A stretch of DNA of 64,000 bases from the NCBI RefSeq assembly GCF_038561965.1, contig NZ_CP139348.1, positions 1,612,001 through 1,676,000 on the forward strand, written 5' to 3'. Below are positions 25,951-33,647 of the stretch, in pieces (within the stretch, counting starts at the first letter, position 1; each line of letters begins with the position of its first letter). Source of the DNA: Stutzerimonas stutzeri (GTDB lineage: Bacteria; Pseudomonadota; Gammaproteobacteria; Pseudomonadales; Pseudomonadaceae). Below the pieces are notes generated by a model that saw only the letters and a list, made by a program, of their open reading frames with translations, was not told the DNA's origin and did not search any database. The position numbers were made by a program, and so were the translations under genes.

Positions 25951-26048
25951 GGAGAGTGCGAATCACTGCGCTGCATCAGCCGCGCCTGCGCCAATGCGGT
26001 GATAATGCGCGTCGCTTAACCATTCACTTCAGCTAAGGACATCGCCCC

Positions 26049-26588
26049 GTGGTGCTATTCGAGATCGTTCCGCGCAGCCCCGAAACCTATCGTCGCGAGA
26101 CCCGTCGCAGCACGTTGGTTGTCGTTGCCACCTTTGCAGCGCTGGCCATGGGGTTGGCGACGTTAGCCGTGGCGCTGTTTGGCGAGCCGGGCGGCAACAA
26201 CCTGCCGCTGAACATCGGCGGGGTGGTTGTCGGGCTGGTGCTGACCATCGGCCTGGTCAGATCGATCTACTGGCAACAAGCCTGGATGGCCTCGGCGGTT
26301 TACGGCTGGGGACTCAAGCGCAGCCTGATGCGCGTGACCAACATGATGCATCAGGTCAAGGCCGGCGTAAGCGCTGGTGATCCCGATGCGATGAAGATGT
26401 TGCGCTTCTATCATCTGGGGCTGACGCAGATGCACCAGCTCGACGGCAACTCCAGCGGCCTCAGCGATTCAGTCGCTGAAATCGACCGTCACCGTGAGGT
26501 GATGGAGGCGCAGAGCATGGATATCGACCAGCCACGACTGGAGTCCGGCTGGCTGGAACGAGTCGGCCAGATCGAGGCCAAGCGCTGA
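26049..26588 (+). CDS. DUF3087 family membrane protein
   Basis: A 179-residue protein with two membrane helices (about 22-45 and 54-72) and a cytoplasmic C-terminal helical tail (MRVTNMMHQVKAGV, MLRFYHLGLTQMHQLD). It matches the DUF3087 family as I remember it; the function is unknown. The start is GTG at 26049 with a second GTG directly after it. A perfect palindrome just past its stop separates it from the convergent copper-island cytochrome. Confidence 0.85.
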   Translation: MVLFEIVPRSPETYRRETRRSTLVVVATFAALAMGLATLAVALFGEPGGNNLPLNIGGVVVGLVLTIGLVRSIYWQQAWMASAVYGWGLKRSLMRVTNMMHQVKAGVSAGDPDAMKMLRFYHLGLTQMHQLDGNSSGLSDSVAEIDRHREVMEAQSMDIDQPRLESGWLERVGQIEAKR

Positions 26589-26603
26589 AGCGAGCGGTTT
26601 GAA

Positions 26604-26635
26604 ATGCGGGTAGCGCCGTTAACGGCGCTACGCAT
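26604..26635. terminator. Bidirectional palindromic terminator
   Basis: GTAGCGCCGTT (26610-26620) is followed immediately by its exact reverse complement AACGGCGCTAC (26621-26631), centred on GTTAAC. The outer ATGC (26604) and GCAT (26632) can extend the stem. It lies exactly between two convergent genes. There is little T-tract on either side. Confidence 0.6.
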
Positions 26636-27333
26636 CAATGCACGTGTCGACTGCCGTCCGGGTGGTGATGCACGTCGGCTTCCGCTTTCGGCTTCTTCGC
26701 CGCGTGGTCATCGTGCGCGCCATGATGATCGTCTGCTGCTGACGTTGACCCGCGAGGTGCGGCTGGGCTGGCGTGCTGCCCGCTGTGATCGTGCATGTCC
26801 GATTCACCGCCGCCATGCTGGTGGCCGTCACTGGCAGCGACCAGCGACTGGTATTGCGCCGCGTCGAGCTGCGGTAGCCGGTCAATGAAGGCGACCATGC
26901 CCCAGATGTAGTCGTCGCCCATGCTCTTGCCCCACGCGGGCATGCCGGTGGCTTTGATTCCGTGCTTGATGACCCAGAACGTCGCGCCCGGGTCGCCGCC
27001 GGTGCCCCGTTTTGCCAAGTTCGGCGGGGCCGGGTAGAGGCTCTCGCTCAGCTCGGTAGCGGGCATCTCCGGTGCCAGGTGACAGCCGATGCACATCGCG
27101 TGGTAGTTGCCGGCACCGGAGCGGATCAGTGCCTCATCGTCGAGGCTCGGCACTTCGATTTCACGAGCGCGTACGGCAATCGAGCGCTCGCGGGTGATTG
27201 CCAGCAACGCCTCGACCGCCCGCGAATGTGGCTCGTCGGCCGCGACACTGATCACACCCGAATACAGCACCCCGGCACCGATTACGGCGAGTCCGACGCT
27301 GGTCAGCGCCAGGGTCTTGATTGTTATTTTCAT
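26635..27333 (-). CDS. c-type cytochrome with His-rich C-terminal tail
   Basis: A 232-residue monohaem cytochrome. An N-terminal hydrophobic segment (about 5-30) serves as signal or anchor. The haem motif is CIGCH (81-85), with an axial Met probable in GIKATGMPAWGKSM. After about residue 165 the protein becomes a low-complexity tail crowded with His and Asp (DGHQHGGGESDMHDHSGQH, DDHHGAHDDHAAKK, ADVHHHPDGSRHVH). Such a tail would bind copper or nickel. It is the last gene of the cop cluster, 4 bases after copB, so a role in periplasmic copper redox chemistry is inferred. Confidence 0.88.
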   Translation of the reverse strand: MKITIKTLALTSVGLAVIGAGVLYSGVISVAADEPHSRAVEALLAITRERSIAVRAREIEVPSLDDEALIRSGAGNYHAMCIGCHLAPEMPATELSESLYPAPPNLAKRGTGGDPGATFWVIKHGIKATGMPAWGKSMGDDYIWGMVAFIDRLPQLDAAQYQSLVAASDGHQHGGGESDMHDHSGQHASPAAPRGSTSAADDHHGAHDDHAAKKPKAEADVHHHPDGSRHVH

Positions 27334-27337
27334 GGGT

Positions 27338-28288
27338 TCAGAACCAGAAGCGAACGCCGGCGACCAGCTTCGCCTCACTGACATCTTCATCCTCGGCGCG
27401 CAGCAGGTCGGCGGTGTTGCCGTAGGCGCGGCCCCAGCTGACGCCGACATAAGGCGCAAACTGACGGTTGATCTCATAACGCAGGCGCAGCCCGACGCTG
27501 GCGTCGCTGAGGCCAGAACCAACGCCGCGCGCCTCGTCGTTGCGCCCGTGCAGGTTCAGCTCCGCGGTGGGTTGCAGCACCCAGCGCTGGGTCAGCAGGA
27601 TGTCGTATTCGGCCTCCAGGCGCAGCGCGGTCTGGCCACCTTCGCCGAGGAAAGCTGTCGCCTCGGTTTCCAGGCCGAACAACGGCATGCCCTGTACGCC
27701 GAAGGCGGCCCAGGTTTGCGGCGAGCCGGGCTTGAAGTCCTGGCGCACGCCAGCGACGGTTTCCCACCAGGGGCCGATGGCGTGGCTCCAGAGCAGCTGC
27801 AGCTCGGCTTCCTCGGTGTGGCCGTTGGTGCGCTCGCCCTCGGAACGGAAGGCCAGACGGTCGATATCGCCGCCATACCAGCCGGAGATATCCCAGGCCA
27901 GCGTGCTGCCCTTGTCGGCGTCCTGCCATTCCAGCTGATCAGCGAGGAACAGGAAGTTGCTGGCACCCTGGTGCATGGAGTGGGCTGGCAGGTCGGGGAA
28001 TGCGGCGGCGCGGTCTGCATCGCTGATCGTCGGGATCGGCGAACGTTGCTGCTGTTCAGGCGGAACGCCGGTCGACGGTGGGTGAGGCATGCCGCTGTGA
28101 CCCATGTCGCCATGGTTGGTTGGCGCATGGTTCATTTGGCTGTGATCCATCTGTCCATGGTCCATCTGGCTGTGGTCGGTTGGCGAACCGTGCCCAGCGT
28201 GACCGGAATGGTCCATGGCCTGCTGCGCCTGGCTCGCCGTTGCAGCCAGTGCGAGGGCGACGGCGATGGGCAGTGTCTTAGTGATCAT
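27338..28288 (-). CDS. copB: Copper resistance outer-membrane protein CopB
   Basis: CopB is an outer-membrane beta-barrel that takes part in periplasmic copper sequestration. The 316-residue product has a signal peptide (PIAVALALAATASQAQ), a Met/His-rich linker at about 24-70 (DHSQMDHGQMDHSQMNH), and a barrel domain (LEWQDADKGSTLAWDISGWY, ending ARLVAGVRFWF-like KLVAGVRFWF with terminal Phe). It overlaps the upstream small His/Met-rich gene by 11 bases, so the two are coupled. Confidence 0.93.
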   Translation of the reverse strand: MITKTLPIAVALALAATASQAQQAMDHSGHAGHGSPTDHSQMDHGQMDHSQMNHAPTNHGDMGHSGMPHPPSTGVPPEQQQRSPIPTISDADRAAAFPDLPAHSMHQGASNFLFLADQLEWQDADKGSTLAWDISGWYGGDIDRLAFRSEGERTNGHTEEAELQLLWSHAIGPWWETVAGVRQDFKPGSPQTWAAFGVQGMPLFGLETEATAFLGEGGQTALRLEAEYDILLTQRWVLQPTAELNLHGRNDEARGVGSGLSDASVGLRLRYEINRQFAPYVGVSWGRAYGNTADLLRAEDEDVSEAKLVAGVRFWF

Positions 28289-28598
28289 GTGGCTTGCCCT
28301 GTTCAGGGCTCTTTGGCATGTCCTTCTGCATTTTTCCGTTGCCCATGCTGCCGTGATCCATATGGCCGGAACCCATGTGCTGGTCATGCATCTCCTGCAT
28401 CTTGTCATGGTCCATGCCCTGCATCATGCCGCCCTGCTTTGCATCGGGCTTGGGCTGGCTGGCCTGCGGTGCGGCCTGTTCGGCTGGCGCATTGGCGGGA
28501 TGATGAGCGTCGTGCTCGCTCTGCGCGTGGGCGGCGTTGAGGTTCAGAGCGGCAGCCAGGCCGAAGGCGAGCAGGGCAGTTTGCTTGAGCGTTTTCAT
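28278..28598 (-). CDS. Small periplasmic His/Met-rich copper-binding protein
   Basis: A 106-residue exported protein. The signal peptide (TLKQTALLAFGLAAALNLNA, cleaved after HA) leads into a low-complexity body with M-x-x-M, MDH and HDQHM motifs between residues 56 and 106 (GMDHDKMQEMHDQHMGSGHM). Composition suggests binding of Cu(I) through Met and Cu(II) through His. It lies between copA and copB and overlaps copB. ATG 28598 has GGAGA just upstream; an in-frame ATG at 28613 is too close to the copA stop to be preferred. Confidence 0.8.
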   Translation of the reverse strand: MKTLKQTALLAFGLAAALNLNAAHAQSEHDAHHPANAPAEQAAPQASQPKPDAKQGGMMQGMDHDKMQEMHDQHMGSGHMDHGSMGNGKMQKDMPKSPEQGKPHDH

Positions 28599-28609
28599 AG
28601 ACTTCTCCG

Positions 28610-30385
28610 TCATTCTTCTACGCGGACTTCGCGGAACATCCCGAGGTCCATGTGCATCAGCATGTGGCAGTGATAGGCCCAGCGTCCGAGGGCGTCGGCG
28701 GTGACGCGGTAGCTGCGTTTCGCGCCCGGTGGCATGTCGATGGTGTGCTTGCGTACCTGGAAGTTGCCGTGTTCGTCTTCCAGGTCGCTCCACAGTCCGT
28801 GCAGGTGGATGGGGTGATGCATCATCGTGTCGTTGACCAGCACGAAGCGCACCCGCTCGCCGTACTTGAGCCGGATCGGCTCGGCGTCGGCGAAGGGAAT
28901 GCCATCGAACGACCAGGCGAAGCGCTCCATATGCCCGGTCAGGTGCAGTTCGATGGTACGCATCGGCTCGCGGCCGTCCGGATCGGCGAAGGTGCTGCGC
29001 AGGTCGGCGTAGGTCAGCACGCGCCGGCCGTTGTTACGCAGGCCGATCCCCGGGTCATCCAGCTTGGGCACCGGGATCATGGTCTGCATGTCCACCAGTG
29101 GATTGTTGGTTTCGCTGGCCGGATGCGCCTGCATGCTGGCGCCGGACGAACCGTGGCCCATTGCCGAGTGGTCCATCTGGCCGTGATCCATCGCGCCGTG
29201 CCCGGCATGGGCGTCATGACCCTTCGCGGGTGCCGCAGCAGCCTTGCCATGGGCGGCATGATCGCCATGGCCCATGTCGTCCATCGTCAGTTCAGGGCGT
29301 GGGTCGGGCTCGGGCACCCGCGCTTGCAGGCCATCGCGCACAGCCAGGGTGCCGCGCGCGTAGCCGCTGCGGTCCATGGCCTGCGCGAACAACGTGTAGG
29401 CATCCTGGCTGGCGTCCGGCTCGACGATCACGTCGAGGGTTTCCGCCACGGCCAGGCGCACTTCGTCCACCTGCACCGGCTCGACGTTCTGCCCATCGGC
29501 CGCGACCACGGTGAGCTTGAGACCCGGGATGCGGAAGTCGAAATAGCTCATCGCCGAGCCGTTGATCAGGCGCAGGCGGATGCGCTCGCCGGGCAGGAAC
29601 ACCCCGGTCCAGTTGCCGTCCGGCGCTTGGCCGTTGAGCAGGTAGGTATAGGTGGCGCCGCTGATGTCGGCGAGATCGGTCGGCGACATGTTCATCTTTG
29701 CCCAGGCCCAGCGCTTGCTGACGGTGTCGCTCCAGCCCTGGTCCGCGACATCGTTGATGAAGTCGCCAAGGGTGCGCCGGCCCTGGTTGTAGTAGTCCGA
29801 CCGCTTCTTCAACTTGGCCAGCATACGCGCCGGGCTTTCATCGGTCCAGTCGGATAGAAACACCACGTAGTCACGGTCGTAGCTGAACGGGTCCGGCTCC
29901 TTGGGATCGATAATCAGCGCGCCATAGACGCCCAACTGCTCCTGGAAGCCGGAGTGGCTGTGGTACCAGTAGGTGCCGCTCTGGACGACCTTGAAGCGGT
30001 ATTCGTACATGCCGTCCGGCGCGATGCCGGCGAAACTGAAGCCGGGCACGCCATCCATGTTGGCTGGCAGCAGGATGCCGTGCCAGTGAATTGAGGTGTC
30101 CTGTGGCAGCCGGTTGCGCACGCGCAGGGTGACGGTGTCGCCCTCGCGCCAGCGCAGCAGTGGGCCGGGAATACTGCCGTTGATGGCCATGGCAGTGCGG
30201 CGCTTGCCGGTGAAATCCACAGTCATGGAATCAATGCTGAGGTCGAACTCGGTGCCGCTGAGCACCGTCGGTTGCCCTGCGCTGGTCAGCGCCCATACGG
30301 GCTGTTGCCACAGCCCGAGGCCAGCGACGGCGCCGCCGGCGGCCAGGCTTTTGGCGAAGGTGCGCCGAGAACTGGTCAATTGCAT
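28610..30385 (-). CDS. copA: Multicopper oxidase CopA, TAT-exported
   Basis: A 591-residue periplasmic multicopper oxidase that oxidises Cu(I) and binds copper. The N-terminus has the twin-arginine signal SRRTFAKSLAAGGAVAGLG. The four copper clusters are HWHG, YWYHSHSG, HHPIHLHG and YHCHMLMHMDLGMF. A Met/His-rich insert at about 400-450 (MDDMGHGDHAAHGK, AMDHGQMDHSAMGHG) is typical of CopA/PcoA. ATG 30385 begins the TAT signal directly. It is first in the copA-small-copB-cytochrome run and is preceded by a CopR-type box at 30498-30513. Confidence 0.95.
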   Translation of the reverse strand: MQLTSSRRTFAKSLAAGGAVAGLGLWQQPVWALTSAGQPTVLSGTEFDLSIDSMTVDFTGKRRTAMAINGSIPGPLLRWREGDTVTLRVRNRLPQDTSIHWHGILLPANMDGVPGFSFAGIAPDGMYEYRFKVVQSGTYWYHSHSGFQEQLGVYGALIIDPKEPDPFSYDRDYVVFLSDWTDESPARMLAKLKKRSDYYNQGRRTLGDFINDVADQGWSDTVSKRWAWAKMNMSPTDLADISGATYTYLLNGQAPDGNWTGVFLPGERIRLRLINGSAMSYFDFRIPGLKLTVVAADGQNVEPVQVDEVRLAVAETLDVIVEPDASQDAYTLFAQAMDRSGYARGTLAVRDGLQARVPEPDPRPELTMDDMGHGDHAAHGKAAAAPAKGHDAHAGHGAMDHGQMDHSAMGHGSSGASMQAHPASETNNPLVDMQTMIPVPKLDDPGIGLRNNGRRVLTYADLRSTFADPDGREPMRTIELHLTGHMERFAWSFDGIPFADAEPIRLKYGERVRFVLVNDTMMHHPIHLHGLWSDLEDEHGNFQVRKHTIDMPPGAKRSYRVTADALGRWAYHCHMLMHMDLGMFREVRVEE

Positions 30386-30497
30386 GCGGGTCCTGTTCGG
30401 TCGATCGGAATATTGGTTTGCCGCCGTGCAGGCACGACGCTGCAACGCTATGGCAAGCACCATAGCGCGGCTCATCTGTCAGCGACCTGAAGCGAAA

Positions 30498-30513
30498 ATT
30501 ACGATTTTGTCAG
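30498..30513 (-). promoter_or_regulatory. CopR box upstream of copA
   Basis: On the minus strand the site reads CTGACA-AAATC-GTAAT, matching the cop-box pattern CTGACA-N5-GTAAT known for pseudomonad CopR. It lies about 115 bases before the copA start. An equivalent site occurs at 31445-31460. Binding is inferred from the match and the adjacent copRS genes. Confidence 0.7.
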
Positions 30514-30590
30514 CTTGCGGCGTGGCGGCCCAATTGGGCTGGCCACGCCTAAGATGCGGACGGCATAGGCACCGTCCTGGGGTGCGTTGC

Positions 30591-31037
30591 TTAGCGTACC
30601 GGCTGCGCGCCGAGGTAGTCGCCCAGCACCAGGTCGCGGCCCTTGGTGGTCAGCCCGATCACCTGATACTGCTGGTGCGGCTGGCCGTAATCCATGCCCG
30701 GTGAGCCTGCCGGCATACCCGGCACGGCAACGCCGGCCAGGTCGTCACGCTTCTGCAGTTCGTGAATCGCCGCAACCGGTACGTGCCCTTCGATGAACTT
30801 GCCGTCGATCACGCCGGTGTGGCAGGAGCCGAGGCGGGGCGCGACGCCCAGTTTCTGCTTGACCGCCGACATGTTGCTTTCGACGTGATCGCGCACTTCG
30901 AAGCCGTTGGCCTCAAGGTACTTGATCCAGTCCTTGCAGCAGCCGCAGTTGGCATCGCGGTGCACATCGATGACGTCCGCGGCGTGGGCCATGCTGGACA
31001 CCAGCAGGGCGGCGAGAGCGGTGAGGTAGAGCTTCAT
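30591..31037 (-). CDS. DUF411 metal-binding periplasmic protein
   Basis: A 148-residue exported DUF411 protein (CopG-like). After the signal peptide (LYLTALAALLVSSMAHA), the motif DANCGCCKDWIKYLEANGF gives a Cys-x-Cys-Cys metal or thiol site. Further marks are GSCHTGVIDGKFIEGHVP and LAGVAVPGMPAGSPGMD, with conserved Cys and Met residues likely to bind copper. It follows the CopZ-like gene 20 bases downstream and precedes copA on the same strand, so it belongs to the copper island. Confidence 0.9.
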   Translation of the reverse strand: MKLYLTALAALLVSSMAHAADVIDVHRDANCGCCKDWIKYLEANGFEVRDHVESNMSAVKQKLGVAPRLGSCHTGVIDGKFIEGHVPVAAIHELQKRDDLAGVAVPGMPAGSPGMDYGQPHQQYQVIGLTTKGRDLVLGDYLGAQPVR

Positions 31038-31057
31038 GGGATTCTCCAGAGCGATGT

Positions 31058-31315
31058 TCAGTTGCAGCCGCAGCCGCACCCCGTCTTGCGAGGCGCTGGG
31101 ACGGGCGAGCCGGTGGCGATTTCGGCAGGGTAACCGGCTTCGTCGAGTGTTGCGATAAGCACGGCGCTATCGGCAGTGCCATCTATCCGGGCCAGTCCGG
31201 TGGCCAGGTCGACCTCGACTCGCTCGACGCCCGGCAAGGGCTGCAATGCGGCGGTTACATGCCTGACGCATGCGCCGCAGGTCATGCCGGAAACCTTGAG
31301 TTGAATGTTGGTCAT
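31058..31315 (-). CDS. Heavy-metal-associated domain copper chaperone (CopZ-like)
   Basis: An 85-residue protein with one HMA ferredoxin-like fold. The Cu(I)-binding motif is GMTCGACVRHV (MxCxxC). The C-terminus ends in CGCGCN, an extra Cys cluster that is unusual for a short CopZ. It has no signal peptide, so it should shuttle copper in the cytoplasm. It heads the minus-strand arm of the copper island, divergent from copR. Confidence 0.9.
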   Translation of the reverse strand: MTNIQLKVSGMTCGACVRHVTAALQPLPGVERVEVDLATGLARIDGTADSAVLIATLDEAGYPAEIATGSPVPAPRKTGCGCGCN

Positions 31316-31444
31316 GGGGTGGTCCTCGGTTAGCCAGTTTTGTAGCACCGGCTTGATGCTCGACCTTGACGCGATGGTAAGGTCAAGCCTCATCTGCTGC
31401 GTACCACGCTAGCGCTGTCGGCCTGACAGGAGGCTGATCGGAAG

Positions 31445-31460
31445 ATTACTTTTTTGTCAG
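31445..31460 (-). promoter_or_regulatory. CopR box between copR and the copZ-like gene
   Basis: The minus strand reads CTGACA-AAAAA-GTAAT, a second exact match to CTGACA-N5-GTAAT. The two boxes share ATTAC and TGTCAGCTT on the plus strand. It lies 67 bases before copR and about 130 before the chaperone gene, so it may serve both arms, giving CopR autoregulation. Confidence 0.7.
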
Positions 31461-31526
31461 CTTCGTGGCGTCTCGGGTACGGGCACTGCCACACTTGCGC
31501 CGTCGCTATTGAAGGAACTTGTCGCC

Positions 31527-32210
31527 ATGAAATTGCTGGTCGCTGAAGACGAACCGAAAACCGGCATGTACCTGCAGCAGGGTTTGAGCGAGGCCGGATT
31601 CACCGTCGATCGCGTCACCAGCGGCACCGATGCGCTGCAGCATGTGCTCAGCGCGCCTTACGACCTGTTGATTCTTGACGTGATGATGCCCGGCCTGGAT
31701 GGCTGGGAAGTGCTGCGACTGGTACGGGCTTCGGGCAACGAGGTGCCAGTGCTGTTTCTGACCGCGCGCGACCGCGTCGAGGATCGCGTTAAGGGGCTGG
31801 AGCTGGGTGCCGATGACTATCTGGTCAAGCCGTTCGCGTTTTCCGAACTGCTGGCGCGCGTGCGCACTTTGCTGCGGCGAGGTAATGCGGCTGCCTTGCA
31901 GACCCAGTTGAAAATCGCCGATCTGGAGGTCGACCTGCTCAAGCGCCGGGCCGTGCGGGCCGGCCAGCGCATCGACCTGACCGCCAAGGAATTCGCCCTG
32001 CTCGAACTGCTGCTGCGTCGGCGGGGCGAGGTGCTGCCCAAGTCGCTGATCGCCTCGCAGGTGTGGGACATGAATTTCGACAGCGACACCAATGTGATCG
32101 AAGTGGCGATCCGCCGTTTGCGAGTGAAGATCGACGATGGTTTCGAGCCCAAGCTGATCCACACCGCGCGCGGCATGGGCTACATGCTCGACGAGCCGGA
32201 CGCCCCATGA
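31527..32210 (+). CDS. copR: Copper response regulator CopR
   Basis: A 227-residue OmpR/PhoB-family regulator. The receiver domain carries the phosphorylation site Asp51 (LLILDVMMPGLDGW) and the conserved Lys in DDYLVKPF. The C-terminal winged helix includes LTAKEFALLELLLRRRGEVL and NVIEVAIRRLRVKID. ATG 31527 (MKLLVAEDEP) starts the fold directly; an in-frame TTG at 31509 is unlikely. Its stop overlaps copS by four bases (ATGA). Its targets are probably the two boxes in this island. Confidence 0.93.
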   Translation: MKLLVAEDEPKTGMYLQQGLSEAGFTVDRVTSGTDALQHVLSAPYDLLILDVMMPGLDGWEVLRLVRASGNEVPVLFLTARDRVEDRVKGLELGADDYLVKPFAFSELLARVRTLLRRGNAAALQTQLKIADLEVDLLKRRAVRAGQRIDLTAKEFALLELLLRRRGEVLPKSLIASQVWDMNFDSDTNVIEVAIRRLRVKIDDGFEPKLIHTARGMGYMLDEPDAP

Positions 32211-33571
32211 AGCGGCTGTCGCTGACCGCCAGGCTAAGCCTGATGTTCATGCTCGCGGTGACCGGTGTGCTGGCGGCGGCCGGCTACTTCTTCAGTCAGC
32301 TCAGCGAGCATCATTTCGACGAACTCGACCGCCACACCCTGCATGAAAAGCTCGAGGCGAGCCGCCGCCTGCTTGGGAAGCTGGGCGATCTGCAGGACTT
32401 CGAGCGCGTTCGCCCACAGCTACAGGCGTTGCTCGGCGGCCATAGCGAAATGCGCGGCTTCGTTTTCGATGGGCGTGGTGCACAGCTGTTTCCCGAATCG
32501 AGCGTTGATGAAATGGAGCCATCGCTGGTCGAACTGATCAGTCGGGAGGCCGGGGAGTTGACGCTGGAAGGCCGCGTCTGGCGGGGGGAGGCCGGTCATG
32601 TCGAGATCGGCGCGCAGCGGCTGACGCTGTTGATTCTGCTTGATGTAACGGCGCACAAGGCGTTCTTCCACACCTTCAGCGGCTGGCTATGGGGCGCGCT
32701 GGTGGCGTGCGCGCTGCTCAGCGGACTGCTCGGCTGGCTACTGGTGCGCAGCGGCCTGCGACCGTTGCGCGAGGTGACGCAGGTGGCCGCTTCGGTCTCG
32801 GCCAGATCCTTGCGCGAGCGCATCCCTGACGAGTCGACACCCGCGGAACTGCAGCAGCTGGTGCAGGCCTTCAACGCCATGCTGGCGCGGCTGGAGGATG
32901 CCTTCGTGCGGCTGTCGAACTTCTCCGCCGACATCGCCCACGAGCTGCGCACGCCGCTGAGCAATCTGATGACCCATACCGAGGTCGCGCTGACCCGCGC
33001 GCGCACGCTGGATCAGTACCAGGACAACCTGCATTCCAATCTTGAGGAGCTGCAGCGCATGTCGCGGATGATCGACGACATGCTGTTCCTGGCCAAGGCC
33101 GACAACGGCCTGATCGTCCCGGACGCCAAGCCGGTCGAACTGCAAGCGCTATGCGCGCAGCTGCTGGACTATTACCAGCTCTCGGCGGAAGAGCGCGGGG
33201 TTCGCTTCGAACTGTCCGGCACCGGCACCATTCAGGGCGATCTGCTGATGCTGCGTCGCGCGCTCTCCAACCTGCTGTCCAATGCGCTGCGTTACACGCC
33301 CGATGGCGGGTTGATCCGGCTGGATATAGAGCGAAGCGCTGATGCCGTAGCGCTCAGCGTCGCCAATCCCGGCGCGACCATTGCCCCTGAGCATCTGGAG
33401 CGGTTGTTCGACCGCTTCTATCGCGTCGACCCTGCACGCCGGGAAGGCAACCCGAGCAATGCCGGGCTGGGTCTGGCCATTACCCGTTCGATCGTTCAAG
33501 CGCACCAGGGGTCCATTAGCTGCACGTCGGAGCAGGGCCGTACGGTCTTTCGGCTGGATTTCCCCGGTTAA
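32207..33571 (+). CDS. copS: Copper sensor histidine kinase CopS
   Basis: A 454-residue CusS-family membrane kinase. It has helices at about 10-30 and 160-182 enclosing a periplasmic sensor with several His (SEHHFDELDRHTLHEKLE). A HAMP segment follows (SGLRPLREVTQVAA), then the phosphoacceptor His245 in SADIAHELRTPLSN and an ATPase domain (LLSNALRYTPDGG, LFDRFYRVDPARR, GLGLAITRSIV). It is translationally coupled to copR. The periplasmic His cluster is consistent with Cu binding. Confidence 0.93.
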   Translation: MKRLSLTARLSLMFMLAVTGVLAAAGYFFSQLSEHHFDELDRHTLHEKLEASRRLLGKLGDLQDFERVRPQLQALLGGHSEMRGFVFDGRGAQLFPESSVDEMEPSLVELISREAGELTLEGRVWRGEAGHVEIGAQRLTLLILLDVTAHKAFFHTFSGWLWGALVACALLSGLLGWLLVRSGLRPLREVTQVAASVSARSLRERIPDESTPAELQQLVQAFNAMLARLEDAFVRLSNFSADIAHELRTPLSNLMTHTEVALTRARTLDQYQDNLHSNLEELQRMSRMIDDMLFLAKADNGLIVPDAKPVELQALCAQLLDYYQLSAEERGVRFELSGTGTIQGDLLMLRRALSNLLSNALRYTPDGGLIRLDIERSADAVALSVANPGATIAPEHLERLFDRFYRVDPARREGNPSNAGLGLAITRSIVQAHQGSISCTSEQGRTVFRLDFPG

Positions 33572-33647
33572 CCTCCAACGGTGCCGGATGGCCCATGATG
33601 GTCTGCTGGCCAGGAGATACATGAATGCCAACCAACTGGAGAGGTAG

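Noticed and set aside
27107..28540. A 477-codon plus-strand open frame opposite copB and neighbours
   Set aside because: Low-complexity His/Val repeats are the antisense reading of the Met/His-rich copper-binding repeats.
28100..29280. Short regularly spaced repeats that could suggest a CRISPR array
   Set aside because: They are in-frame codons for MDH and HGQM motifs in CopA, the small protein and CopB, not spacers between identical repeats.
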